Origin: an uncultured Slackia sp.
GTDB lineage: Bacteria > Actinomycetota > Coriobacteriia > Coriobacteriales > Eggerthellaceae
Length of the DNA: 64,000 nt
Assembly: GCF_934630525.1 (NCBI RefSeq)
Contig: NZ_CAKTVX010000002.1
Span: 62,001-126,000 of the forward strand
Reading direction: 5' to 3'
The number at the start of each line of letters is the position of its first letter. Position 1 is the first letter of the stretch. Below, one piece after another: positions 44,837-53,501 of this stretch. The notes below the pieces were generated by a model that saw nothing but the letters and a program-made list of their open reading frames with translations, was not told the origin of the DNA and made no database searches. Position numbers and translations under genes: made by a program.

Positions 44837-45336
44837 TTCTGATTCCTTCCCATAAGAATGCATGGTTTATTTCGCGAACAAAACCAGGAATCATGCTAGG
44901 GGTTTCCGCATTCAAAAACATTTGCTGGCAGCTAATGAAAGTTGTGTTCCGATAACGCAAAATTGTTGCGCAACAGATTTTCGAAAAACAGTGATACGGT
45001 TGTTGCATGCCAAGCGCTCCGCCGCATTCCTCCACGCAAATTTGGAGTGCCCGGGCGCTTGGCCCCTTTTCGTCGGTCTCGCAGCGCATTCTCCCGCAGA
45101 GCATGCCAAATGCTGGACACGCCGCATCCACCGCAAAACGTCGCGGCCCAAGCCGAAACCGCAGAGGAGTTCGGCAAACCAGGGCAAACAACGCAACTTT
45201 CTCGCGCGTCGCTTGGCCCGCAGGACCCACTCGCCCGCAAAGCACCCTTCCCATCTCCTGAAATATATGCTTCTTTGATATCATTTCCCCTTAACGGGAA
45301 AGGCGCATTTCGGCGCCCTGAACAAGGAAGGGAATC
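44837..45336. other. Non-coding region between divergent membrane-protein and lipoprotein genes
   Basis: 500 bases with no convincing gene on either strand. A perfect 12-base palindrome TGTTGCGCAACA lies at 44964-44975 within AT-rich flanks, a candidate operator. The 3' end has TTTGATATCAT-like promoter sequence and AAGGAAGG before the lipoprotein ATG. Confidence 0.5.
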
Positions 45337-45912
45337 ATGAAGAAACTGAAGACCGGCGCACTCGCGACGCTTATTGCGTGCGCAATGGCTGCTTGCTTGG
45401 GCCTCGTTGCCTGCTCGAGCGGGCCCACCGACGAGGAAGTCATCAAAGAAGGCATCGCCAGCGAGCTCGACCCCATCAAGAACCTCGATGACGCCACCTT
45501 GGATGAAATCCTCGCGGAAGCCGACAGCGAATTCGCTATGCTCGAGTCGATGGGCATCGACGGCAAGGCACTCGTGAAGTCGTACCTCGACGGCTTTGAC
45601 TACACCATCGATTCGGTCGAGGTCGACGGCGACTCCGCAAAGGCAACCCTTACTGCAACCTGCAAATCGTTCACCGACGCAAGCGCAAAGGCTGAAGAGC
45701 TTGCCGAGGCTTTGGGCGAGCAGATGACCGACGAGCAACTTGAGAGCATGACTCAAGACGACATTACCGCGAAAATCGGCGAAATCACCATGCAGGCCAT
45801 CGACGAGACGCAAGCCATCGACATGCCCCTCGTGCTTACGTTCAGCAAGAACGACAACGAGTGGACTCCCGACGCCGACGTGCTCGGATCGTTGCTGAAT
45901 CTTTTCGAATAA
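45337..45912 (+). CDS. Lipoprotein, hypothetical, DUF4854-like
   Basis: 191 residues with a lipoprotein signal: MKKLKTGALATLIACAMAAC and lipobox LVAC, mature from Cys near residue 26. The mature part is strongly acidic and helical, with DEEVIKEGIASELDPIKN and a C-terminal VLTFSKNDNEWTPDAD strand. This type (short actinobacterial lipoprotein with a cystatin/NTF2-like fold) has no assigned function; the DUF assignment is tentative. A strong terminator follows. Confidence 0.82.
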   Translation: MKKLKTGALATLIACAMAACLGLVACSSGPTDEEVIKEGIASELDPIKNLDDATLDEILAEADSEFAMLESMGIDGKALVKSYLDGFDYTIDSVEVDGDSAKATLTATCKSFTDASAKAEELAEALGEQMTDEQLESMTQDDITAKIGEITMQAIDETQAIDMPLVLTFSKNDNEWTPDADVLGSLLNLFE

Positions 45913-45938
45913 GACCCACGCCAATCGATAACGCATTT

Positions 45939-45967
45939 CGGGCAGCTTTCGGGCTGCCCGTTCTTTT
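45939..45967 (+). terminator. Intrinsic terminator of the lipoprotein gene
   Basis: CGGGCAGC (45939-45946) pairs with GCTGCCCG (45953-45960), followed by TTCTTTTT. Confidence 0.92.
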
Positions 45968-46051
45968 TGCTTTATTGCTCCCTTTTCGGCTTCTTTGCGC
46001 TACTATAGTAGAACACTTGTTCGTTATTCATCGGCGAAAGGAAGCTGGGCC

Positions 46052-47509
46052 TTGCAAAACCGGAGCGGCAAAACGTATGTATGCATCGACTTGAAAAGCT
46101 TCTACGCCTCGGTCGAATGCGCCGAACGAGGACTCGACCCCGATAAGGCGCTGCTCGTCGTAGCCGATCCCGCGCGCTCCGAGAAAACCATCTGTCTTGC
46201 CATATCGCCCGCCATGAAGAAGCTCGGCGTGCGCAACCGGTGCCGCGTTTTCGAGATTCCCGAGGGCATCAAATACTTCAAGGCGAAGCCGCGCATGCGG
46301 CTCTACATGGAGCGCTCCGCCCAAATCTACGGCATCTATTTGCGACATGTATCTCCCGCCGACATCTATCCCTATTCAATCGACGAGTGCTTCATCAACG
46401 CAACGCCCTATCTGGCGCTCGAAAAGAAAACCGCGCACGAATGGACGGCCGAGCTCATAGAGGCCGTGAAAGCGGAAACGGGTATAACGGCCACGGCGGG
46501 CATTGGGGAAAACCTCTTCCTGGCAAAGGTTGCGCTCGACGTGCTCGCAAAGAAAAGCCCCGATTTCATTGGAGAACTCACCGAGGCCTCATTTCGGGAA
46601 ACCATGTGGCACCACGAACCCATCACCGACATTTGGAACATCGGCCCTGGTATTGCGGCGAGGCTCGCCAAACATGGCGCACGCACGCTTTATGACGTAA
46701 CGCAGCTGCCAGAAGATGTGCTCTATCGCGAATTCGGAGTAAACGCCGAATTCATCATCGATCACGCCTGGGGCCAAGAGCCTTGCACCATCGAGGAAAT
46801 CAAGGCATGGAAGCCCGTCGGAAAGTCCATAGCCAACGGGCAGGTGCTCGAGCGCGACTACTCATTCGAAGACGCCCGCACCGTGCTGCGAGAGATGGTC
46901 GAATCGAGCGTGCTCGACATGATTGAAAAGGGTTTAGCAGCACGGCGCGTATCGCTGCATGTAGGCTATGCGAAGGCCCGTGGCGCCACCGCAACCGGAG
47001 GCTTCATCCACGCCCAAACGCAAGCCGAACTGAAGCACGCTTACGACAATGCGAGATTCAACAGGGGCCAAAGCCATCGGCCACATCGCCATGCGAACGA
47101 CGAAACACGCGTTTTCGTCGGCGAGCACGGCACACGAATCGTTGGGCCTGGCGCGCGCAACAGCGGCTACCACGAAGCCACAGGTGGAGCATGCACGCTC
47201 GATGCGCCCACGAACTCATTCCACCTCCTGTTCGGCGCCGCGGCGCAACTCTTCGACGGCCACGTCGATCCCGAGCGCCCAATACGACGCATTATGCTGG
47301 GTTTTTCCGAAATCGTCGAAGCGGAAGACTGCCAAATGAGCCTTTTTTCCGCACCCGATGAAGAACAGCGCGAACGGGATGTACAAAAAGCCATGCTCGC
47401 CGTGCAATCGAAGTTCGGCAAGAACTCCGTACTCTTCGGCACGAGCTTTAAAGAGAACGCGACGATGCGCAAGCGAAACATGCAGATTGGAGGTCACAAT
47501 GCCGGCTGA
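46052..47509 (+). CDS. Y-family DNA polymerase (UmuC/UvrX-like)
   Basis: 485 residues from TTG 46052 (AAAGGAAG upstream). The polymerase active site shows CIDLKSFYASVECA (first Asp) and PYSIDECFIN (Asp-Glu pair), with helix-hairpin-helix DIWNIGPGIAARLAKHGART and a little-finger domain. The C-terminus contains EDCQMSLFSAPDE, close to a QxxLF-type clamp-binding motif (QMSLF). It is a lesion-bypass polymerase of the UmuC/Bacillus UvrX type. The next gene, a YolD-like protein, overlaps its end, the same pairing as uvrX-yolD. The + strand TATAGT near 46004 may be a -10 box. Confidence 0.93.
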   Translation: MQNRSGKTYVCIDLKSFYASVECAERGLDPDKALLVVADPARSEKTICLAISPAMKKLGVRNRCRVFEIPEGIKYFKAKPRMRLYMERSAQIYGIYLRHVSPADIYPYSIDECFINATPYLALEKKTAHEWTAELIEAVKAETGITATAGIGENLFLAKVALDVLAKKSPDFIGELTEASFRETMWHHEPITDIWNIGPGIAARLAKHGARTLYDVTQLPEDVLYREFGVNAEFIIDHAWGQEPCTIEEIKAWKPVGKSIANGQVLERDYSFEDARTVLREMVESSVLDMIEKGLAARRVSLHVGYAKARGATATGGFIHAQTQAELKHAYDNARFNRGQSHRPHRHANDETRVFVGEHGTRIVGPGARNSGYHEATGGACTLDAPTNSFHLLFGAAAQLFDGHVDPERPIRRIMLGFSEIVEAEDCQMSLFSAPDEEQRERDVQKAMLAVQSKFGKNSVLFGTSFKENATMRKRNMQIGGHNAG

Positions 47510-47711
47510 GTGGGACGCTTATCTTGAACGCATGGGTGCCGAAGAAGCACATGCGCCCGAACATAAGGCGCGCGCCTATCCCGAGCGAGCACGCCAATTC
47601 ATGCCATTTTCGGCGTTGAGGGGCTACGAGGAAATGCTCGCCGAAGTAGAGCAAAACGCCATCGCGGAAGAAGAACGCTTCACGGAAGCGTACCGCGACG
47701 ACGTTCCATAA
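47499..47711 (+). CDS. YolD-like protein
   Basis: 70 residues. The core RARQFMPFSALRGYEEMLAE matches the YolD family hallmark (FMPFxAL.GY). The ATG at 47499 lies inside the end of the polymerase gene (11-base overlap), with GGAGG seven bases upstream. In Bacillus, YolD-type proteins are encoded beside Y-family polymerases and are proposed to act like UmuD partners. It is the second gene of the pair. Confidence 0.85.
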   Translation: MPAEWDAYLERMGAEEAHAPEHKARAYPERARQFMPFSALRGYEEMLAEVEQNAIAEEERFTEAYRDDVP

Positions 47712-47748
47712 AAGAAGGCTCGCCCATCCCCGAAGGCAGCCAACAAAA

Positions 47749-47778
47749 AAAGAGACCGAAAGAAATTTCGGTCTCTTT
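47749..47778. terminator. Bidirectional intrinsic terminator
   Basis: AAAGAGACCGAAA (47749-47761) pairs perfectly with TTTCGGTCTCTTT (47766-47778). T-tracts on both strands end the YolD-like gene and the convergent gatB. Confidence 0.92.
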
Positions 47779-47797
47779 TCGTTTCGAGCGAAAGGTT

Positions 47798-49375
47798 TTA
47801 CGCATTCAGCTTCTTGGCAAGCAGCTGGTTGATGACCTTCGGATTGCCCTGGCCGCGCATTTCCTTCATGCACTGGCCCACGAAGAAGCCGATGAGCTTC
47901 GTGTTGCCCTCTTTGTAACGAGCAACCTCATCGGGGTTCGCGGCAATCACGGCATCGACAACGGCCTCGATGGCGCTCGTGTCGCTTACCTGCTTCATGC
48001 CACGTTCGTCAACGATGACCGAGGGGTCTTTATCCTCGTCAATCACGGCGGCGAAAACTTCCTTGCCCTGCTTCGAGGAAATCGCATCGGTCGCGATAAG
48101 CTCAACGAGCTCGATTGCGCGCGCGGGCGTAAGCGAGCATTCCGCCAAGTTGAACGACTCATCGGCGTTCATGCGCGCCGTGATGTCGTTAATCGCGAGG
48201 TTCGCGAGCGGCTTAGCCAGCTTGGAAGCCTTATCGCCCGCAAGCTCCATGCCCTTCTCGAAGAAGTTCGAGGTGGCACGATGCTCAACCAAATGGCGAG
48301 CGTCATAGGCCGAAAGGCCGAAGCTTTCCTGGTAGCGCGCGGCCTTCTGGTCGGGCAGCTCGGGAAGCTTGGCGCGAACGCCGTCGATCCACTCGTCGGT
48401 CAAATCGTACGGAGCAAGGTCGGCCTCAGGGAACAAACGGTAGTCATCGGCGGTTTCCTTCACGCGCATCACGATGGTACGCTTCGCCGACGGGTCCCAA
48501 TGGCGCGTTTCCTGGTAGATTTGGCCGCCCTCTTCAAGCACCTGGGCCTGACGGCAAATCTCATAAGCCAAGCCGTCGTGCAGATTCTTGAACGAATTCA
48601 TGTTCTTGAGCTCGGTCTTCACGCCCAAGCCCGTAGAACCGCGGCGGCGCAGCGACACGTTGCCGTCGCAACGCATGGAGCCTTCCTCCATGGAGCAGTC
48701 GGAAATGCCGATGGCCAAATAGATTTGGCGAAGCTTCTGCATGAACAGGCGGGCTTCTTCAGGCGTGCGCAAATCGGGCTCGGTCACAAGCTCGATGAGC
48801 GGCGTGCCCGCGCGGTTGTAGTCGACGAGCGAGTGCGTGGCACCGGCGATGCGGCCTTCGTCGCCGCCGATATGCACCATCTTGCCCGCGTCCTCTTCCA
48901 TATGGATACGCGTGATACCAACATGCGCCACGTAGCCGTCTTCGGTCGCGGTGACGTTGCCCTGGCTCTCGCCCGGCTTCAAACCATCAAGGTCGATGCG
49001 CTCTTTCGCGCCGGCGCCGTCAACCTCAAGGTCGAGGTGGCCGCGCATGCAGAACGCCACGGGGCCCTGCGTGGTCTGGAAGTTCTTCGCCATATCGGGA
49101 TACATATAGTTCTTGCGGTAGAACATCGAATGCTTCTCGATATCGCAGTTGGTGGCCAAGCCGGCGAGCACGATGCTCTCGATGGCTGCCTTGTTCGGCA
49201 CGGGGAGCGCGCCAGGCAGGCCCAAGCAAATGGGGCACGTGTGCGTATTGGGGTCGGCGCCGAATTCGAGTTTGCAACCGCAGAACATCTTCGTGTTCAG
49301 CGTGGTGAGCTCGGCATGGATTTCCAAGCCGATGACGGCTTCCCAATCCTGCAAAACCTCTTCGAGCTTCTTCAT
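47798..49375 (-). CDS. gatB: Asp-tRNA(Asn)/Glu-tRNA(Gln) amidotransferase subunit B
   Basis: 525 residues from ATG 49375, one base after the gatA stop. GatB binds the misacylated tRNA and activates it with ATP. Features: EAVIGLEIHAELTTLNTKMFCGC, CPICLGLPGALPVPNKAAIE (zinc cysteines C..C...CPxC present), DYNRAGTPLIELVTEPDLR, MRCDGNVSLRRRGSTGLG, and a C-terminal YqeY-like tail domain. An in-frame start at 49534 would lie inside gatA and is rejected. The presence of GatCAB implies indirect Gln- and/or Asn-tRNA formation. Confidence 0.97.
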   Translation of the reverse strand: MKKLEEVLQDWEAVIGLEIHAELTTLNTKMFCGCKLEFGADPNTHTCPICLGLPGALPVPNKAAIESIVLAGLATNCDIEKHSMFYRKNYMYPDMAKNFQTTQGPVAFCMRGHLDLEVDGAGAKERIDLDGLKPGESQGNVTATEDGYVAHVGITRIHMEEDAGKMVHIGGDEGRIAGATHSLVDYNRAGTPLIELVTEPDLRTPEEARLFMQKLRQIYLAIGISDCSMEEGSMRCDGNVSLRRRGSTGLGVKTELKNMNSFKNLHDGLAYEICRQAQVLEEGGQIYQETRHWDPSAKRTIVMRVKETADDYRLFPEADLAPYDLTDEWIDGVRAKLPELPDQKAARYQESFGLSAYDARHLVEHRATSNFFEKGMELAGDKASKLAKPLANLAINDITARMNADESFNLAECSLTPARAIELVELIATDAISSKQGKEVFAAVIDEDKDPSVIVDERGMKQVSDTSAIEAVVDAVIAANPDEVARYKEGNTKLIGFFVGQCMKEMRGQGNPKVINQLLAKKLNA

Positions 49376-49376
49376 G

Positions 49377-50867
49377 CTATTCACCGGCCTTTCCAGCCGC
49401 AAAATCGGGCGCGATGGGCGCTGCGCCATACACGGCTTCAAGCGCCGCCGCAGCGCGGAACATGTTCTCGTCTCTGAACTGAGGCGCGATGAGCTGCACG
49501 CCCACAGGCAGGCCCGTATCGTCGCCAAGGCCACACGGCACGCTCATGCCGCCGTTGCCTGCGATATTGATCGACACCGTGAAAATATCAGACAGGTGCA
49601 TCTCGACCGGGTCGCCGATTTCGCCGAACTTGAATGCGGTACGCGGGCTCGTAGGCGCGAGAATGACGTCGCATTTCTCGTATGCAGCCTGGTAGTCCTG
49701 CGTAATAAGCGTGCGCACCTGCTGAGCCGGATAATAGTACTTCTCGTACACGCCGCTCGAGAGCAGGTAGCTGCCCAGCATAATGCGGCGCTTGGCCTCC
49801 ATGCCAAAGCCGGCAGCGCGGCTTGCCTCGTATTGGCTGCCGAGGTCTTTGTGGCCTTCGGCGCAATGGCCATAGCGGACCGAGTCAAAACGCGCCAAAT
49901 TCGAGAACGCCTCGCACGGGCCCAGCACGTAATATGCGGAAATGGCCGCATCGGCATGAGGAAGCTCGACTTCCACGATTTCGGCGCCCGCCGCACGAAG
50001 GGCCTCGGTGGCCTCAGAAACACGAGCCTTCACTTCATCGGTAAGGCCGGGAGCATCCATGAATCCGGGTACGACGCCAATGCGCATGCCTTCGACGCCC
50101 TGCTCGCACGCCGCGCGGAAATCGGCCTTCACGTACTGCGAAGTGCAGTCCATGGGATCGTGGCCGCAAATGGCGTCCATGGCGGCAGCGGCATCGCGAA
50201 CGCTACGCGCGAACGGGCCAACCTGGTCAAGCGAGCTGCCGAACGCGACAACGCCGTAACGCGAAACCATGCCATAGGTCGGCTTCACGCCAACAATGCC
50301 GCAGAACGCTGCAGGCTGGCGAATGGAACCGCCCGTGTCGGAACCGAGCGTGACGCACGCAAGGCCAGCCGCGACCGACGCCGCAGAGCCGCCGGAGCTG
50401 CCGCCCGGGACGCGCTCAAGATCCCACGGGTTTTTGGTGGGGCCGAACGCCGAAGTCTCGGTAGAGCTGCCGAATGCGAATTCGTCCATATTGAGTTTGC
50501 CCAGCGGAATACCGCCCGCTTCAATAGTTTTGGCAACGCACGTCGCGGTATAAGGCGAGACGTAATTCTCGAGCATGCGGGAAGAACACGTGGTGTGCGT
50601 GCCCTCGTAGTTCATGTTGTCTTTGAATGCCACGGGCACGCCAGCGAGCGGGCCCATCTCATCGAAGGTGCCGTTTGCGAGCGCCTCGTCGATTTTCGCG
50701 GCCTGTTCGAAAGCGGCATCTTTCGTGAGCTCCAAGAATGCATGCACTTCGCCATCGAGTTCCTCGATGCGCTTGAAGCTTGCCTCGGCGACTTCGCGCG
50801 CCGTGAAATCGCCCGCCAGAAGGCCAGCACGAATGTCGGCCACGTTCATATTCGCGTTATATGCCAT
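49377..50867 (-). CDS. gatA: Asp/Glu-tRNA amidotransferase subunit A
   Basis: 496 residues, amidase-signature enzyme that frees ammonia from glutamine for transamidation. The catalytic triad is visible: Lys in PVAFKDNM, cis-Ser in PGGSSGGSA, and Ser nucleophile in GSDTGGSIRQPA. Glutamine-channel residues such as YGMVSRYGVVAFGSSLDQVGP are conserved. The ATG overlaps the gatC stop by one base (TAATG). Confidence 0.98.
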   Translation of the reverse strand: MAYNANMNVADIRAGLLAGDFTAREVAEASFKRIEELDGEVHAFLELTKDAAFEQAAKIDEALANGTFDEMGPLAGVPVAFKDNMNYEGTHTTCSSRMLENYVSPYTATCVAKTIEAGGIPLGKLNMDEFAFGSSTETSAFGPTKNPWDLERVPGGSSGGSAASVAAGLACVTLGSDTGGSIRQPAAFCGIVGVKPTYGMVSRYGVVAFGSSLDQVGPFARSVRDAAAAMDAICGHDPMDCTSQYVKADFRAACEQGVEGMRIGVVPGFMDAPGLTDEVKARVSEATEALRAAGAEIVEVELPHADAAISAYYVLGPCEAFSNLARFDSVRYGHCAEGHKDLGSQYEASRAAGFGMEAKRRIMLGSYLLSSGVYEKYYYPAQQVRTLITQDYQAAYEKCDVILAPTSPRTAFKFGEIGDPVEMHLSDIFTVSINIAGNGGMSVPCGLGDDTGLPVGVQLIAPQFRDENMFRAAAALEAVYGAAPIAPDFAAGKAGE

Positions 50868-51175
50868 TACTGATCGCCTCCGCCCAAAATAGCCGGGATA
50901 AGGAAGCTGCCGTCTTGCTGCTTAGGAGCATTGGAGAGCGCCTGTTCCTGCGTGAAACCAGGCACTTCGACGTCTTCGCGCATCACGTTGGAAAGGCCTC
51001 CGATGGGATGGAACGTAGGATCCACGCCCTCGAGGTCGAATTCGGTGATGGGCTTAAGCGTCTCGATGATGCTGTTCAAATCAACTGTCATCTGAGCGAG
51101 CTCTTCATCGGTGAGCCCGATGCGCGCATACGTGGCAATGTCACGCACGTCGCGTTCTGTGAGTTGCTGAGTCAT
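50867..51175 (-). CDS. gatC: Asp/Glu-tRNA amidotransferase subunit C
   Basis: 102 residues from ATG 51175: RDIATYARIGLTDEELAQM, then ...LNSIIETLKPITEFDLEGVDP and a C-terminal PAILGGGDQ. GatC wraps around and stabilises the GatA-GatB interface. It is the first gene of gatCAB; upstream in-frame starts add no family sequence. Confidence 0.96.
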   Translation of the reverse strand: MTQQLTERDVRDIATYARIGLTDEELAQMTVDLNSIIETLKPITEFDLEGVDPTFHPIGGLSNVMREDVEVPGFTQEQALSNAPKQQDGSFLIPAILGGGDQ

Positions 51176-51462
51176 GCGACTTCTCTTTCCTTCTCGATTC
51201 GCTTTTCCGCAGGCAACCTGCCAGCAGTTTCCCAAAGCGAACTGCATGAGAACATAACGTTCGTATGATAGCAAACCCGCAGGCAACTACGCACGAGCCA
51301 ACCAGATGCCCAGTAAAGTTCAACAGACCGAAATACGCAGGACGCGTGTGCCCGGTTGGAGCAACCTGTTTGTCGGAGACTCGGATCCCAACGGATGGGC
51401 GCTCGGCGGGGCTTTCCCCTGGGCCACGACGGGCTACCGCTCGAAGGGAGTCGCAATCGCCC
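51176..51462 (-). promoter_or_regulatory. GC-rich 5' region of gatCAB, possible structured leader
   Basis: 287 bases between recQ and gatC without a gene. On the - strand it can form several stems, including GGGG-AAAG-CCCC near 51409-51421. Segment 51419-51443 closely matches 58428-58453 at the left edge of the inverted-repeat element beyond the MOSC gene. The segment may be a decayed copy of that element that now serves as a leader. Confidence 0.45.
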
Positions 51463-53391
51463 CTACTCCCCTGCCTCGAACTTCGCGATGGCGTCGAGGA
51501 ACGCTTCGCCATAGCGCTCGAGCTTGCGCGAGCCCACGCCGTTGACCTCGAGGAAATCGAGCGCGTCCTTCGGACGGCGCGCGCACATATCGCGCAGCGC
51601 TCGGTCGGAAAACACCATGTAAGGGGCGATATTCCCTGCATCGGCGAGCTGTTTGCGCAACGCGCGCAGCTCTTCAAACAGCGCATCGTCGCCCGCGCTC
51701 GTCGCACCAACGCCAAACGTCGCGGAAGATGCGGACGAGGACGCCGCTTTTCCTTTCTTGGGAAGTGTGGGCTTCTTCATCTGTTTGATTGAGAACGTGA
51801 AGTCTTCCATGAAGGCCTCGTGCGAGCGTTCGCCAAGACCGACGGTCGGGAACTTCCCTTCGCTCACCTGCAGAAAGCCCTCGGACGCAAGCAATTCGAT
51901 GACCTCTTTGACCTGCGAAATCGAGTCGCTCACCGTATCGTAGGAATCAAGCGTTTCAAAATTCCCCTCGAACACGCGCTGCGATTTGGAGCCGCGCACG
52001 ATATCGGCCACGAGGGTCTTGCCAAACGCGCCGCCCAATTCGCGCACGCACTTCACGCAGGCGCGCGCCGTATCGGTCACGTCGATCGATTCGAATTCCC
52101 CAAGGCAATTCAAGCAGTTCCCGCACTCGGCCGAACCATTTTCAAACGGCGTTTGGTCGCCGAAATAATTGAGGATATATCGGCGCAAACAGCCCGTCGT
52201 GTGGCAATACCCCACCATAGCCTCGAGCATGCGACGCTGAGCGGCTCGCGCGATTTCGGCCTCTTCCGGCTGTTGGGTGGCATACTCGCTGTCGCCTTCG
52301 ATAAAGAAGCGGCAGGTGGACACGTCGCCATCGCACCACAGAAGAAGGCACTCGCTCGGCTCGCCATCGCGTCCCGCGCGACCCGCCTCCTGATAATACG
52401 CCTCAAGGCTTTTCGGCATGTTGTAATGCACAACCCAGCGCACGTTCGACTTGTCGATTCCCATGCCAAAGGCATTCGTCGCAACCATAATGGGAGCATC
52501 GTCATTGATGAACCGCTCTTGGGCGTCGTCGCGCTCGGCCTTATTCATGCCGGCGTGGTAGCGAGCCACAGGCAGCCCTTCGGCGGCAAGCCAGCCCGAA
52601 AGGCCGTCGACATCTTTGCGCGTCGAGCAATACACGATGCCCGAATCGCCCGAATGCGCCGCAATGAACTGGGCGATTCGCGTGCGCTTCTGCTTCGAAT
52701 TGAGCTTTTCGACGCCGAATTTCAAATTTGCGCGATCATAACCTGTCACGACGCATTCGGGGTTTCGCAGCCCAAGCAAAGCCGAAACGTCGCGGCGCAC
52801 TTTATCGGTCGCCGTGGCGGTAAGCGCGATGACGGGCGGTCGCTTCGGCAGACTTTCGACGAAATCAGAGATGCCAGTATAGGCAGGGCGAAAATCTTGG
52901 CCCCATTGAGACACGCAATGGGCCTCGTCAACGGCGATAAGGGGAATTTCGATGCGGCTCGCGAACTCTTGGAATAGCGGATCGGCCAAACGCTCGGGCG
53001 CTACGTACATGATTTTGTACGTGCCCGCCTCGGCGCGCGCAAGCACGGTGCGCTGCTGGCCGGGCGTTAAGGTCGAATTCAAAAACGCTCCGCGCACACC
53101 TGCATCGATAAGGGCGTTCACCTGGTCTTTCATAAGAGAAACGAGTGGAGAAATCACCAACGCGAGCCCCGGCAGAACAATCCCAGGAATCTGATAGCAC
53201 AACGACTTGCCAGCACCCGTGGGCATAATGCCGAGCGCGTCACGGCCAGAAAGCACGGCGCCAATGAGCACCTCTTGCCCCTGGCGAAACGCTTCGTAAC
53301 CGTAATACGTCGAAAGGGCCGCTCGGGCGGCGTCCATAGAAGGCGCGCACGGCGTCATGTTCGCCGCCGAAAGCCCCTGAATATTCGCCAT
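51463..53391 (-). CDS. recQ: ATP-dependent DNA helicase RecQ
   Basis: 642 residues from ATG 53391. Helicase motifs: I MPTGAGKSLCYQIP, II AVDEAHCVSQWGQDFR, III ALTATATDK, IV region GIVYCSTRKDVD, V ATNAFGMGIDKSNVRWVVHYN and VI QEAGRAGRDGEPSECLLLW. Next come the RQC zinc-binding domain (CRRYILNYFG...CGNCLNC) and a C-terminal HRDC domain (RALRDMCARRPKDALDFLEV). It acts in recombinational repair and fork restart. A longer in-frame start at 53460 overlaps the ychF terminator and is unlikely. Confidence 0.96.
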   Translation of the reverse strand: MANIQGLSAANMTPCAPSMDAARAALSTYYGYEAFRQGQEVLIGAVLSGRDALGIMPTGAGKSLCYQIPGIVLPGLALVISPLVSLMKDQVNALIDAGVRGAFLNSTLTPGQQRTVLARAEAGTYKIMYVAPERLADPLFQEFASRIEIPLIAVDEAHCVSQWGQDFRPAYTGISDFVESLPKRPPVIALTATATDKVRRDVSALLGLRNPECVVTGYDRANLKFGVEKLNSKQKRTRIAQFIAAHSGDSGIVYCSTRKDVDGLSGWLAAEGLPVARYHAGMNKAERDDAQERFINDDAPIMVATNAFGMGIDKSNVRWVVHYNMPKSLEAYYQEAGRAGRDGEPSECLLLWCDGDVSTCRFFIEGDSEYATQQPEEAEIARAAQRRMLEAMVGYCHTTGCLRRYILNYFGDQTPFENGSAECGNCLNCLGEFESIDVTDTARACVKCVRELGGAFGKTLVADIVRGSKSQRVFEGNFETLDSYDTVSDSISQVKEVIELLASEGFLQVSEGKFPTVGLGERSHEAFMEDFTFSIKQMKKPTLPKKGKAASSSASSATFGVGATSAGDDALFEELRALRKQLADAGNIAPYMVFSDRALRDMCARRPKDALDFLEVNGVGSRKLERYGEAFLDAIAKFEAGE

Positions 53392-53425
53392 CGATTCGCC
53401 CTTTCCAAAAACGCCCACGACAAAA

Positions 53426-53462
53426 AGATGGGCAACGCACGCAATGCGCACATCGCCCATCT
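53426..53462 (-). terminator. Intrinsic terminator of ychF
   Basis: AGATGGGC (53426-53433) pairs with GCCCATCT (53455-53462), followed on the - strand by TTTTTG. Confidence 0.82.
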
Positions 53463-53501
53463 ACGAAACAGGATAGAAGCCCCCTCGGGCGTATCTGCCT
53501 G

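Noticed and set aside
49376..49534. Longer GatB start at 49534 inside gatA
   Set aside because: It would overlap the conserved end of gatA by about 150 bases, and the extra residues are not family sequence.
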